Shown: in pieces, positions 44,612 to 53,833 of the stretch
How the letters are laid out: each line of letters starts with the position of its first letter
How positions within the stretch are numbered: the first letter of the stretch is position 1
Assembly (NCBI GenBank): GCA_963826505.1
Contig: CAWGXG010000003.1
Span: forward strand, 65,768-129,767
Length of the DNA stretch: 64,000 nt
Direction: 5' to 3'
From: CAWGXG01 sp963826505
GTDB lineage: Bacteria; Chloroflexota; Anaerolineae; Aggregatilineales; Aggregatilineaceae
Program-made: the position numbers and the translations under genes
Notes under the pieces: model-generated
The model's database searches: none
What the model saw: the letters and a program-made list of their open reading frames with translations, nothing else
What the model was told of the DNA's origin: nothing

Positions 44612-44639
44612 TAACCTATATTACTGTTAACATAGGTTA
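44612..44639. promoter_or_regulatory. Palindromic operator of the PadR operon
   Basis: Perfect arms TAACCTAT (44612-44619) and ATAGGTTA (44632-44639) are separated by 12 bases. The right arm covers the predicted -10 box of the PadR gene. This is the expected position for a self-repressing PadR site. Confidence 0.7.
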
Positions 44640-44662
44640 CATGAAGAATGACAATCCGTCAA
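44634..44662 (-). promoter_or_regulatory. Promoter of the PadR-hydrolase operon
   Basis: On the minus strand TTGACG (44657-44662) is followed after 17 bases by TAACCT (44634-44639). The -10 lies inside the palindrome. Confidence 0.5.
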
Positions 44663-44837
44663 GGGATAGAAGCGCGGACCTGCTTTCCCGATTATTCCCC
44701 GGCTGATGCTTGCGTTGTCGAGTGGGTTTGCCCTAGACTGTACATACCTCAAGTTGGCAGTAATCCCGCACGTTGTCCAGAATCAGGATCAACAGTGTTC
44801 ATGTATTTGGGGGCACGCGGGCAGTCGGGAGGCTACC

Positions 44838-47747
44838 ATGCCGGGCGATGTATTCATTTCCTATGCACGCGAAGACAAGGCGTTCGTGCAGCGCGTGCGC
44901 GACGCGCTGGCTGCGCGTGGGCGTGAAGCCTGGGTAGACTGGGAAGACATCCCCCTGTCGGCGGACTGGTGGAAGGAAATCTGCGGGGGTATCGAAGGCG
45001 CAGACGTTTTCCTGTTCATCATCACGCCCGATTCGGCGCGATCGGCGACGTGTTTTCGCGAGATTGATTACGCGGCCCAACACAACAAGCGCATGGTCCC
45101 CATTTTGCACCGCGAGATCGTAGAGGAGGCCGACGAACAACGTCTGCATCCCGCCATTAACGCGCATAACTGGGTCTTCATCAGTGGGGATACGGATTTC
45201 GACTCCCAGTTCGACGCGCTGGTGATCGCACTGGACACTGACCTCACCTATTTACGCGAGCATACGCGCCTGCTGGTCCGCGCGCGCACCTGGGAAAACC
45301 GCGACCGCGACCGCTCGCTGCTGCTCTCCGGCAACGATCTCAAGCTGGCCGAGCAGTGGTTGGCCATTGGACTGAAAAAAGAACGCACCAAGCCGACCGA
45401 TCTGCATATTGAGTACATCCGCAAAAGCCGCCACGCGCAGAACCGCCGCCAGCAGCGGGCCTGGGCGATCAGCGGCGTGGTGACGCTGATCATCGCGCTG
45501 CTGGTCATCGCCGTGGTGCAGTATTTCCGCGCCGAAGATGCGCGCCGTCAGGCGGATGCCAACGCGCGCGAGGCGCAGGCCGCTCGCGAGGATGCTGAAA
45601 CCGAGCGCAACCGCGCCCAGGAAATCGGGTGGGCGGCGCAGGCCCAGGTGGAATTATTCGGATCGTACCCGGAACGAGGCGTCTTGCTGGCGCTGCACGC
45701 GCTGTCCGGCAACCCCGGACTCTACACGTGGCAGGCGGAGCGCGCGTTAGGCGCGGCGGTCCAGTCCAGCCGGGCGCGTCGCATCTTCAACGGGCACACC
45801 GGGATCGTGAACAGCGTGGCGTGGTCGCCGGACGGCACGCGTGTGCTGACCGCCAGCGCGGATGCCACCGCGCGCATCTGGGACGCGGCCTCAGGCAGCC
45901 TGATCACCACTTTGATCGGGCATTCCGGCAGCGTGGCAGACGCGGTCTGGTCACCGAATGGGACGCGCATTCTCACCGCTGGGTGGGATGAAACGGCGCG
46001 CATCTGGGACGCGGAGACCGCGGAGCCGCTGGTCACACTGGTCGGCCATACGGACTGGGTCACGGGCGCGGCTTGGTCGCCCGACGGGGCGCGTGTCGTC
46101 ACCGCCAGCGCGGACGGCACGGCGCGCGTGTGGGACGCGTCGTCCGGTGAAGCGCTGTTTGCCCTGACCGGTCACTCCGACTGGGTCACGGCGGCGAGTT
46201 GGTCGCCGGATGGCTCGCGCATCGCCACCGCCAGCAACGACGGCACCGCCAAAGTGTGGGATGCCGCTACCGGCGATCTTCTGATGACTCTGAACGGGCA
46301 CACGGCCAGCGTCAACGCGATCGCGTGGTCGCCCGACGGTCAGCGTGTCGCCACCGCCAGTACCGACGAAACGGCGCGCGTCTGGGATGCGGCGTCGGGC
46401 GCAGCCGTCCTGGCCCTGACAGACCACATCGGCGGCGTGCTGGCCATCGCGTGGTCGCCGGATGGCAAGCGCCTGGCGACCGGCGGCGAAGATCGCACGG
46501 CGCGCATCTGGGACTCGAAGACAGGGGACGAGCTGTTCTCCGTGCGCGGCCACAGCGACGACGTAACCGGCGTGACATGGTCCCCGGATGGGGCGCGGCT
46601 CGCCACGGCCAGCAAGGATCTGACGGCCTGGGAATGGGATGCGCGGCCAAACATGGCGCTGTACACGCTGACCCAGGGCGGTTTTGTGACCGGTGCGCGC
46701 TGGAACGCGGACGGATCGCGACTGCTGACGTGGTCGCGCGATGGCACCGCGCGCGTCTATGACGGGGCGACCGGCGCGCAGTTGCTTTCTCTTTATCACA
46801 CCGATCGCGTAGGCGGCGCGATGTGGAACACGGACGAGTCGCGCCTGCTGACGTGGTCATGGGATGGCACGGCCAAAGTGTGGGACGCGGTTACCGGGGA
46901 CCAACTGTTGAGCGTGACGCATTCTGGCGCGGTCAACGGGGCGGCCTGGAACGCGGACGAGTTGCGCCTGCTGACGTGGTCGCGCGACGGCACGGCTAAC
47001 ATATGGGATGCCGCCACCGGGGCCGAACTGCTGTCGATTGCTGGGTCGGGAGGCGAAGTCTCATTTGCCGCGTGGTCGCCGGACAGCAGCCGGATCGTCA
47101 CGACCGTGCGCCGCACCGGGCGCATCGTGGATGCCGTCACAGGAGAGGAACTGGCCACGCTGACCGGGCATACCGGGACGGTCGATTACGCGGCCTGGTC
47201 GCCAGATGGCGCGCGCGTCTTCACCACCAGCCGGGATGGAACGATCCGCGTGTGGGATGCCGCCACGGGCAAGTCCCTCCGCGTGTTGGAGGGGCATGCC
47301 GCTGCGGTGACCAATCTGGCGTGGTCGCCGGATCGGGCGACTATTCTGTCGGCCAGTGAAGACGGCACAGCGAAACTGTGGGACGCCGCGACCGGGGAAT
47401 TGGTCCTGACGCTGGCCGGGCATACCGACATCGTCACCAGCGCGGTCTGGTCGCCGGATGGAACGCGCATTCTCACCGCCAGCCGCGATCGCACGGCGCG
47501 CGTGTGGGACGCCACAACCGGAGCCGAGTTGCTGGTCATCCAGGGGCATGATGCCGCGCTATTGAACGTCGCGTGGTCGCCGGATGGGGCGCACGCCGTC
47601 ACTACCAGCGAGGACAGTACGGCGCGCGTGTGGGATGTCTGGGAGACGGCGGGCGCGCTGGTCTCGTATGCGGAGCAGTGCTGCGAAGTGCGCAGTCTGA
47701 CGCCGGATGAACGCGTCCAGTTCAACATCCCCGCTGTCGGGGAATAG
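44838..47747 (+). CDS. TIR domain-transmembrane-WD40 repeat protein
   Basis: This 969-residue protein has three parts. Residues 1-135 are a TIR domain (DVFISYAREDKAFVQRVRDA; VFLFIITPDSARSATCFREI with the NADase-position Glu75). One membrane helix follows (209-229) with an Ala/Glu/Arg-rich coiled stretch (230-270). From residue 317 about 15 WD40 repeats follow, two seven-blade propellers plus one. Most read like SVAWSPDGTRVLTASADATA. Repeats 8 to 10 form a subgroup (WNADGSRLLTWSRDGTA) without the GH dipeptide. The ATG at 44838 follows GGGAGG. TIR enzymes cut NAD+ in immunity. Here the propellers would sit outside the cell if the helix spans the membrane, so sensing is plausible. Confidence 0.9.
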   Translation: MPGDVFISYAREDKAFVQRVRDALAARGREAWVDWEDIPLSADWWKEICGGIEGADVFLFIITPDSARSATCFREIDYAAQHNKRMVPILHREIVEEADEQRLHPAINAHNWVFISGDTDFDSQFDALVIALDTDLTYLREHTRLLVRARTWENRDRDRSLLLSGNDLKLAEQWLAIGLKKERTKPTDLHIEYIRKSRHAQNRRQQRAWAISGVVTLIIALLVIAVVQYFRAEDARRQADANAREAQAAREDAETERNRAQEIGWAAQAQVELFGSYPERGVLLALHALSGNPGLYTWQAERALGAAVQSSRARRIFNGHTGIVNSVAWSPDGTRVLTASADATARIWDAASGSLITTLIGHSGSVADAVWSPNGTRILTAGWDETARIWDAETAEPLVTLVGHTDWVTGAAWSPDGARVVTASADGTARVWDASSGEALFALTGHSDWVTAASWSPDGSRIATASNDGTAKVWDAATGDLLMTLNGHTASVNAIAWSPDGQRVATASTDETARVWDAASGAAVLALTDHIGGVLAIAWSPDGKRLATGGEDRTARIWDSKTGDELFSVRGHSDDVTGVTWSPDGARLATASKDLTAWEWDARPNMALYTLTQGGFVTGARWNADGSRLLTWSRDGTARVYDGATGAQLLSLYHTDRVGGAMWNTDESRLLTWSWDGTAKVWDAVTGDQLLSVTHSGAVNGAAWNADELRLLTWSRDGTANIWDAATGAELLSIAGSGGEVSFAAWSPDSSRIVTTVRRTGRIVDAVTGEELATLTGHTGTVDYAAWSPDGARVFTTSRDGTIRVWDAATGKSLRVLEGHAAAVTNLAWSPDRATILSASEDGTAKLWDAATGELVLTLAGHTDIVTSAVWSPDGTRILTASRDRTARVWDATTGAELLVIQGHDAALLNVAWSPDGAHAVTTSEDSTARVWDVWETAGALVSYAEQCCEVRSLTPDERVQFNIPAVGE

Positions 47748-47855
47748 ACCTGGATCGCGATGTGGGGTATCTTCACCGCTTGCCGCGCAGCGAACACCGG
47801 CAGCGGGGCGAATTTCTCTATGATGGCGATGGTTCAACCATGCTAGTGAGTTTAT

Positions 47856-48893
47856 ATGAATGACGAACTGCTGGGACAGGCAGCCCGCTGGCTGGCCGCC
47901 GGGGAACCGGTCGCGCTGGCGACGATCGTGCGGATTTTCGGATCGTCCAGCCAGCCGCTGGGCACGCGCATGGCGATGACGCGCGGCGATCGCTTCGTGG
48001 GAGCGGTCAGCGGCGGATGCGTGGAGACGGACGTCTACGAGGCGGCACGCGACGTGTTGTCCGGGGGCGAGCCGCTCATGCTGCATTACAAACAGGTGGA
48101 CGATCCGCTGCTGGAAATCGGGCTGAACTGCGAGGGGCAGATCGACGTGCTGGTCGAGCTGGCCGATCGCCCGCTGCTCGACCTGCTGACCGCGCCAGAA
48201 CGAGGCGTCAACGTGACGGTGTGTACGCCGGGCCAACCGCACAATCCGGCTCCGCTGCACGCGCGCGTTCGGCGCGGGGCAGAGCCGCCGTCCGATCTTC
48301 CCGCCGCCTTGCACTCCGACGCGCTGGCCGCGCTCAAGAACGAGGACGCCTCCGCCGTGACCTATCCGGACGGACGCGTCGCGCTGTTCGAGCCAGTCCA
48401 GACCGCGCCACTGCTGCTGATTTTTGGGGCGGACCCGGTCGCCGTGCCGCTGGTGCGACTGGCGCGGGTGATGGGTTTCCGCACGGTCGTGACGGATGGG
48501 CGTCCGGCTTTCGCCACGCGTGACCGCCATCCCGACGCGGACGAGGTGATCGCCGCGTGGCCGGAGGACGTGATCGCACGCCTGGGCGTGGACGACCGGA
48601 CTTTCGTCGTATCGCTCAACCACGAGCCGCGCTTTGAGGATGCGCTGCTGCGGGCGTTAGCGGGCCGGGAGATCGCCTATCTGGGCGCGATCGGCAAACC
48701 GCAGCGCGCGACGGAACGCGCAGAACGTGCGGACGCCGCCGGGGTCGATCTAGATCGGCTGCCGCTCGTCCACACGCCGATCGGACTGGACATCGGCGGC
48801 AAGACACCCGAAGACATCGCGCTGAGCATTCTGGCGGAGATGATCGCCGTGCGCCATGGGCGATCGGGCGGGATGCTGTCCGGCGGCGGGTAG
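47856..48893 (+). CDS. XdhC/CoxI-family molybdenum-enzyme maturation protein
   Basis: This 345-residue protein has an N-terminal XdhC/CoxI domain (WLAAGEPVALATIVRIFGSS; FVGAVSGGCVETDVYEAARD) and a C-terminal Rossmann domain (LLIFGADPVAVPLVRLARVM; VVSLNHEPRFEDALLRALAG; YLGAIGKPQRATERAERA). XdhC proteins insert sulfur-modified molybdenum cofactor into xanthine dehydrogenase-type enzymes. The usual hydroxylase genes are not in the window. The Mop-domain gene at 9682 is the only other molybdenum-related gene seen. Confidence 0.9.
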   Translation: MNDELLGQAARWLAAGEPVALATIVRIFGSSSQPLGTRMAMTRGDRFVGAVSGGCVETDVYEAARDVLSGGEPLMLHYKQVDDPLLEIGLNCEGQIDVLVELADRPLLDLLTAPERGVNVTVCTPGQPHNPAPLHARVRRGAEPPSDLPAALHSDALAALKNEDASAVTYPDGRVALFEPVQTAPLLLIFGADPVAVPLVRLARVMGFRTVVTDGRPAFATRDRHPDADEVIAAWPEDVIARLGVDDRTFVVSLNHEPRFEDALLRALAGREIAYLGAIGKPQRATERAERADAAGVDLDRLPLVHTPIGLDIGGKTPEDIALSILAEMIAVRHGRSGGMLSGGG

Positions 48894-49093
48894 ACGCTAG
48901 CGCCGTGAAAGACGTGAGGAAGCGCATAGTTCTCTTTAAACTCCAAAAGATTCTAACAGAGGCTGACGACCTAAAACTTCTTGCGAAACGCAGTCCGATT
49001 TTGCTCACGCGCGACCGACAATCGACCCTAGCGCGGGTGATAGCTTTGCGGTATGATAACGCCCTGCATTATCCTACGTTGAGGAAGCGGACG

Positions 49094-49690
49094 ATGAAGG
49101 TTATTCTCAAGGATTACGTCTACAAACACGGCGTGGCCGGTGATGTCGTGAACGTCGCGGACGGGTTTGCACGCAATTTCCTGATCCCGCGCGGTAAGGC
49201 GATCAAGGCGACCCCCGGCGCGCTGCGCGAAAACCAGCAATTGATCGAGCAGTCGAAGAAGAACCGCGCCCGGCTGCGCGAGCTGGAAAGCGAAGCGGCG
49301 GTCAAGATTGATGGTGTCGAGCTGGTCTACGGCGTGAAAGCCGGTAAGAACAACAAGCTCTACGGCTCCATTACGACCCGCGACATTGCCCAGACGCTGC
49401 TGGAAAAAACCGGCGTGGATATCGACCGCCGCCGCATTAGCGAGCGCCCGCTGCGTGAATTGGGCGTCCACGAAGTGCCGGTCCGTCTCGGTCATGACAT
49501 CTCGCCTGTGCTGCGCGTCGTGGTGCTGCGTGATGAAGAAGTCGCGCCGTATCTGGACGGCCAACCGGTGGCTAGCCTACAACAGCAGACGCAGTACACC
49601 TACGTCGAGGTCGAAGACGAAGAAGACGAAGAAGTAGAAGTAGAAGCACCTGCCGAAGCGGAAGCCGCTGAAGAAGAGGCCGCTTCATAG
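49094..49690 (+). CDS. rplI: 50S ribosomal protein L9 with acidic C-terminal tail
   Basis: This 198-residue protein opens MKVILKDYVYKHGVAGDVVN and continues VADGFARNFLIPRGKAIKAT, the classic L9 signature. The middle (LYGSITTRDIAQTLLEKTGV) and the C-domain (IDRRRISERPLRELGVHEVP) are normal. L9 binds 23S rRNA and helps keep the reading frame. The family usually ends near residue 150. Here about 30 further residues are nearly all Glu, Asp, Ala and Val. The start at 49094 follows GAGGAAGCGGACG. The 200-base spacer before it holds nothing clear. Confidence 0.95.
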   Translation: MKVILKDYVYKHGVAGDVVNVADGFARNFLIPRGKAIKATPGALRENQQLIEQSKKNRARLRELESEAAVKIDGVELVYGVKAGKNNKLYGSITTRDIAQTLLEKTGVDIDRRRISERPLRELGVHEVPVRLGHDISPVLRVVVLRDEEVAPYLDGQPVASLQQQTQYTYVEVEDEEDEEVEVEAPAEAEAAEEEAAS

Positions 49691-49718
49691 ATCGCGGTGT
49701 AGACCACGATCGGACCGG

Positions 49719-50051
49719 ATGCCTACAGAAGAATCAAAGATCACCGGGCCCGGTGACGACTTGATCGCTTACGTGCTGCGTGCCATGGCGTGTGATGGCT
49801 GTGGCGGCGAGTATAGCGCGGAAGATGTGAAAGTTGCTATTCACCGGGATGCGCAGTGGGAACTGACGGCCACGTGCCCAGCTTGTCGTGCCGCGCGCGT
49901 CGTCACGGCCTATGATCGCCCGCCGTATTTCCAATTGCGGAGCGGTCCCGACGTGGTGCCGTCCGAAGTGACTCGGGACGAGGTAGCGGCGTGGATGTCC
50001 TATCTGGCAGAGTTCACGGGGGATATGTTCGATCTCCTGGCGCAGGTCTGA
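49719..50051 (+). CDS. Small zinc-ribbon protein of unknown function
   Basis: This 110-residue protein has two CxxC knuckles (CDGC at about 25-28 and CPAC at about 53-56), which form a likely zinc ribbon. The region between contains EYSAEDVKVAIHRDAQWELT. No family is recognised. It lies 28 bases after rplI and just before a terminator at 50091, so it is probably the last gene of the rplI transcript. Confidence 0.65.
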   Translation: MPTEESKITGPGDDLIAYVLRAMACDGCGGEYSAEDVKVAIHRDAQWELTATCPACRAARVVTAYDRPPYFQLRSGPDVVPSEVTRDEVAAWMSYLAEFTGDMFDLLAQV

Positions 50052-50090
50052 CCAGCGGGACGCGTTTCGAACCGGGCATTGATGGAATCT

Positions 50091-50126
50091 AAAAGGCGGG
50101 GGTATCGTCAAACCCCCCGCTTTTTG
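50091..50126 (+). terminator. Rho-independent terminator after the rplI gene pair
   Basis: A 7-bp GC stem GCGGGGG/CCCCCGC (50096-50102, 50114-50120) is followed by TTTTTGTTAT. Confidence 0.8.
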
Positions 50127-50180
50127 TTATAGTCGGCGCGTGTCAAGTGGTGTGATGAGTGGCCCCCAGGAGTCTCAAGC

Positions 50181-51951
50181 GTGAGCGATCCCCAAGCTCT
50201 CGGAATGCGTCTGCGCGAAGCACGTGAAGCCCACGAGCTGTCGCTGGAAGACGCCGAGCGCGCGACACGCATCCGGGCGAAATACCTGGAAGCGCTGGAA
50301 CGGGGCGATTACGCCAGCATGACGGCTGTGCAGGCGCAGGGCTTCTTGCGCAATTACGCGCGCTTCCTCAATGTGGACCTGGACCTCGTGCTGTCCGAAT
50401 TAGACTCCACGCGCGGGGGACGCCGTCGCAAGGGCCGCCAACGCGAGGTCGCGCCGGTCGATCCGGCCTCGTCGGTGAACAGCATGGCGCGTAATGCCGC
50501 CGCGCCCCAACGTCCCACGCCGCGCCCACGTCGCTCGCGTGCACGGCGCGGCTTTGTGGGGAATATTCTGATCATCCTCGTGTCCGGCGCGATTGTCGTC
50601 GCGCTGATCTTCGCGGTCACACGCATGCTTGACCAGGCGGCCGAATCCCAGACTACGAGCGGCACCAACGGACTGCCTACGCAGCTGCCCACTGCCACGC
50701 AGCAAGGCGCGCCAGATAACGCGCTCACGCCTTCAGACACACTGCCCGACGGCGCGCCAGATGGCGCGCCAGAAATCAGGACGCCGCTGCCCGAAGCCAC
50801 GACCCAATCTGCTGGGCCAGAGCAAGCGTTTGTCGCGCCCGTGATCACAGGCACCAGCGTGACGATCGTGGTCGAAGTTTTGCAGCAAACCTGGGTGCAG
50901 GTCACGACGGATGATGTCGTGCAGTTCGAGGGCACGGTTCATATTGGGGATATTCTGAACTACGCCGGGCAGCGCAGCGTCGGAGTGCGTACCAATAACG
51001 CTGCCGGTCTGCGTCTGACCGTGAATAACCAGCCGGTCGGATCGCTGGGCGGGCGGGGCGAGTTGTTCGAATACACATTTGTACTCGAAGGAGCCGCGAC
51101 GCCGACGCCTTCCGTCGAAGGACTGCCCAGCGGCGATACGGTAACCAGTATGCTGGTGACGCCTTCAGAGCAACCGGCCAGCCTCACACCGCCACCAGCG
51201 TCGCCGACCGAGGCGACGTTGTTCTTTACGCCCACACTCACGCCGACGCCGGGCGTGCCCACGCCTACGCTGCCGCTCGATCCGGGCGATTTCAGCGTAT
51301 TGGAAACGTATACCCACACCCCGGACGCGGCCCTGGGCGCGGTGGAAACGCCCACCGAGACGGCGACGGCGACGATCGCGGCGTCCCCGGTGCCGCCCAG
51401 CCAGACGCCCAGCCCAACCCCCACGGTGCCACCCAGTCTGACGCCGACCGTGACGCCCGTGCCGACGGCTTCGGCCACGCCGACCGCGTTCCCCAGTCTG
51501 ACCGCTGTCGTGCCGACCATGACTCCGACGCTGACGCTCACACCGACGCCCACCCTCACGGCGACGGCTACGCCCACATTGACCTTGACGCCAACGATCA
51601 CGCCCTCGCTCACGCCCACGATGACCGCCACCTATACGCCGACCAACACACCGACGCCCACGGCGACACCCAGCGCGACCGCGACTCGCACGCCGACCGT
51701 GACGCCGTCCCGTACGCCGACCGTCACACCGTCGCCAACACGGACGAATACGCCCACCGCGACCAACACGCCCACGCCCACGGCGACTCCCACGCGCGAC
51801 CGCGACCGTCACAGCGTCGCGCACGCCAACTCCCACGTATACGCGAACGCCGACGCCCACCTGGTCGCCCACGCCGACCTTTACGCCGACCCAGACGCCA
51901 TTCTTGCCGCCGCGCCTGACGCGCACGCCTTCACCAGTGCCAAAGTATTAG
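50181..51951 (+). CDS. RodZ-like HTH membrane protein with long Thr-Pro tail, frameshifted
   Basis: The N-terminus is a RodZ-type HTH (MRLREAREAHELSLEDAERA; YLEALERGDYASMTAVQAQG; FLRNYARFLNVDLDLVLSEL). A basic linker and one membrane helix (GNILIILVSGAIVVALIFAV, about 126-145) follow. Outside lies a DUF4115-type domain (VTIVVEVLQQTWVQVTTDDV; RQSVGVRTNN-like strands) and then some 250 residues of Thr-Pro repeats. RodZ links MreB to cell-wall synthesis. The start is a GTG at 50181 behind AGGAGTCTCAAGC. Near 51794 one extra G shifts the frame; removing it keeps TP repeats to a natural end (RTPSPVPKY) at 51949-51951. Confidence 0.85.
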
Positions 51952-52057
51952 CGGACAGCGATCCGTTTTCAACAGGCAGTATTCAGGGGTCAGTTACAGG
52001 CTGTCACCCGACTGCTTTTAGCTTGTTGCGGTTAGCTGTGTGCTGTTGCCTGCCGGC

Positions 52058-53119
52058 CTAATGCTCGATGTAATCCAGCAGGAGATCAGGCAAAGAGAGG
52101 ATCACGTCACGCTGCAAACGGTAGCTAATCGTGCGGTTTTCCTTCACATCTTCGACGATTAGCCCGGCGTCACGCAGTTGGGCGAGGTGGCGGGACACGG
52201 CGGAAGCTGAGAGATTGAGCTTGGCCGCGATTTTCTTGCCGTTCATACTGGTGTCGTGGTGCGCGATCTGGCGCAAAATGTCCAGGCGCGACCCGTCGCC
52301 CAGACCCTTGAGGATCGCCAGACCGTCGTCTTTGTGCTGCTCGATCTCGACGCGCCGCGCTTCGGTGCGCTCGCTGTCGAACAGCACGGTGATGTTGCCA
52401 TAGCCATAAAAGATGTAGACCGGCGTAGCCGCGAAGTAAATTGGGATGAAGACGATGGATGTTACCGGGTAATCTTCGGGCAGTGGCGGCATCAGATCGG
52501 TATGCCCGGTGACGTGTTCGTAGAGCGCCATCCCGCCTTGCCGGTCGAGCAGCGCGGTTTTGTCGGCCAGCGCGGCGTTCCACGCGGACGGCAGGTCGTC
52601 GACCTGCGGCGCGAACACATCCTCCCAATACCACGCCCACAACGCCGTCAGCCGCGCCTGGAAGGCGGGCACATCGCGCAGGACATCGTCCAGAGGCACA
52701 TCGGCACACATACAGTGTCCGGCAAACGGCGATGCGTCCAGCACCGCCCGCACACGCGCCGGGTCCAGCCCGGTGGCGGCGAGCGTTTCTTGCGAGACGA
52801 TGCGCCCTACGATGTAAAAAAGGAAAGTGGCGGGGTCCATACGGCGCACGTAGCGCAGGAAGCCCGGCACATCATCGTGCTGATCGTAATCCACCGCCAA
52901 CTCAAAAAACAGCGCGCCGTCATAATAGGGACCGTAGACCGCGTTCAACTCGTCCCAGAATCCAACAGGCAGATGGGCGCGGGTCTCCGCGGCCCAGGCA
53001 GCATGCCGCCCCGGCTTGAGCAAAACACGCAAGCTGATCATCGTCTCGTAGACCGCGGAAGTTTCGAAATGAATCAGTTCGGTGAGGGGGTCTGTCGATT
53101 CAATGACCTGGAGAGGCAT
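52058..53119 (-). CDS. ArsR-type winged-helix regulator with large N-terminal domain
   Basis: This 353-residue protein carries a C-terminal ArsR winged helix: LKGLGDGSRLDILRQIAHHD, then KIAAKLNLSASAVSRHLAQL and AGLIVEDVKENRTISYRLQR. The long N-terminal part (about 260 residues) resembles DUF5937-type domains and may bind a ligand or other proteins. The start at 53117-53119 follows AGGTGACTCCG. The gene converges with the RodZ-like gene. The target operon is not evident. Confidence 0.85.
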   Translation of the reverse strand: MPLQVIESTDPLTELIHFETSAVYETMISLRVLLKPGRHAAWAAETRAHLPVGFWDELNAVYGPYYDGALFFELAVDYDQHDDVPGFLRYVRRMDPATFLFYIVGRIVSQETLAATGLDPARVRAVLDASPFAGHCMCADVPLDDVLRDVPAFQARLTALWAWYWEDVFAPQVDDLPSAWNAALADKTALLDRQGGMALYEHVTGHTDLMPPLPEDYPVTSIVFIPIYFAATPVYIFYGYGNITVLFDSERTEARRVEIEQHKDDGLAILKGLGDGSRLDILRQIAHHDTSMNGKKIAAKLNLSASAVSRHLAQLRDAGLIVEDVKENRTISYRLQRDVILSLPDLLLDYIEH

Positions 53120-53335
53120 CGGAGTCACCTTCAAAGCTCGTTGGGCTGGGCCAGCCACAGGGAGGCCGAGCCACAATCAACCGGACGAAAAGAGGCGCGA
53201 TCCCGGGCGAATCGGCCCATAGGATAGCCTGCGTATGTGTGTAGAGATGTTAATGGTGATGCGACCGGGTGTCAATTCCCGGTCGGAGCGTGCGGAACGC
53301 CCCTGCTGCGCTCCGCGCCCATAAATGGCCGGGAG

Positions 53336-53785
53336 TTATCCCGGCAGCAGGTCGATTTCGGCCAGATAAGCCAGCAGGGCCTTGAGTTCGGCGGCAGTCC
53401 GCGGCAAGGTGATGATTTCCCGTGCGCCGTAAACGCGCGCCTGTTGGCGATAGATTGACGGCACCTTATGTCCCACGACCACGATCGGGCGGTCGGGCCG
53501 CTGGTGGTGCAGGTGCGGCAGCACGGCTAATTGCAGCGGGTGGTCGGGTTGGATACCAACCACGGCCAGATCGAAATCGTAATAGGCCAGCGCGCGCAAG
53601 GCGTCGCCGTGATCGTCCAGAGTAGTGACCGAGATATCCCTGTCCAGCAGGCGGCTGATTGTGTCGATCAAGATGCTGGCTGGGCCGTTGGGCCGGTCGA
53701 TGACAAGGACCTGAATCGGGCAGGTGAACGCAGCGCACGAAGCGAGCTGCTGTGTGGATTGAGCCAGAGTCGTCTGGAGCGGCAT
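53336..53785 (-). CDS. Degenerate receiver-domain protein (pseudo-receiver)
   Basis: This 149-residue protein has the receiver fold (IQVLVIDRPNGPASILIDTI; YYDFDLAVVGIQPDHPLQLA; PIVVVGHKVPSIYRQQARVY; IITLPRTAAELKALLAYLAE). The phosphoacceptor position has Gly instead of Asp (AVVGIQP) and the conserved Lys is missing (TLPRT). One of the acidic pocket residues is Arg. It therefore cannot be phosphorylated in the usual way. The start at 53783-53785 follows AAGGAGGACGCC. Four 8-bp tandem repeats lie just upstream. Confidence 0.8.
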   Translation of the reverse strand: MPLQTTLAQSTQQLASCAAFTCPIQVLVIDRPNGPASILIDTISRLLDRDISVTTLDDHGDALRALAYYDFDLAVVGIQPDHPLQLAVLPHLHHQRPDRPIVVVGHKVPSIYRQQARVYGAREIITLPRTAAELKALLAYLAEIDLLPG

Positions 53786-53801
53786 GGCGTCCTCCTTAAT
53801 G

Positions 53802-53833
53802 AATTGCATAATTGCATGATTGCGCAATTACGT
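53802..53833. promoter_or_regulatory. Four tandem 8-bp repeats upstream of the pseudo-receiver gene
   Basis: The units are AATTGCAT, AATTGCAT, GATTGCGC and AATTACGT, at 53802, 53810, 53818 and 53826. The first lies 17 bases from the start codon. Units 3 and 4 form the palindrome ATTGCGCAAT. Tandem sites of this kind are usual for cooperative repressors. Confidence 0.55.

Noticed and set aside
48894..49093. Spacer before rplI searched for a tRNA or leader structure
   Set aside because: No cloverleaf, and no strong hairpin was found; only a -10-like TATGAT near 49051.
50960..51631. Minus-strand Val/Gly-rich frame of 223 codons
   Set aside because: It mirrors the Thr-Pro codon repeats of the RodZ-like tail and has no independent support.
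51230..51900. Repeat array considered as CRISPR or minisatellite
   Set aside because: The periodicity is codon-based (Thr-Pro) without fixed repeat and spacer lengths.
53802..53833. Tandem repeats considered as a CRISPR or replication iteron array
   Set aside because: Units are only 8 bp without spacers, and no replication gene is near; an operator fits better.
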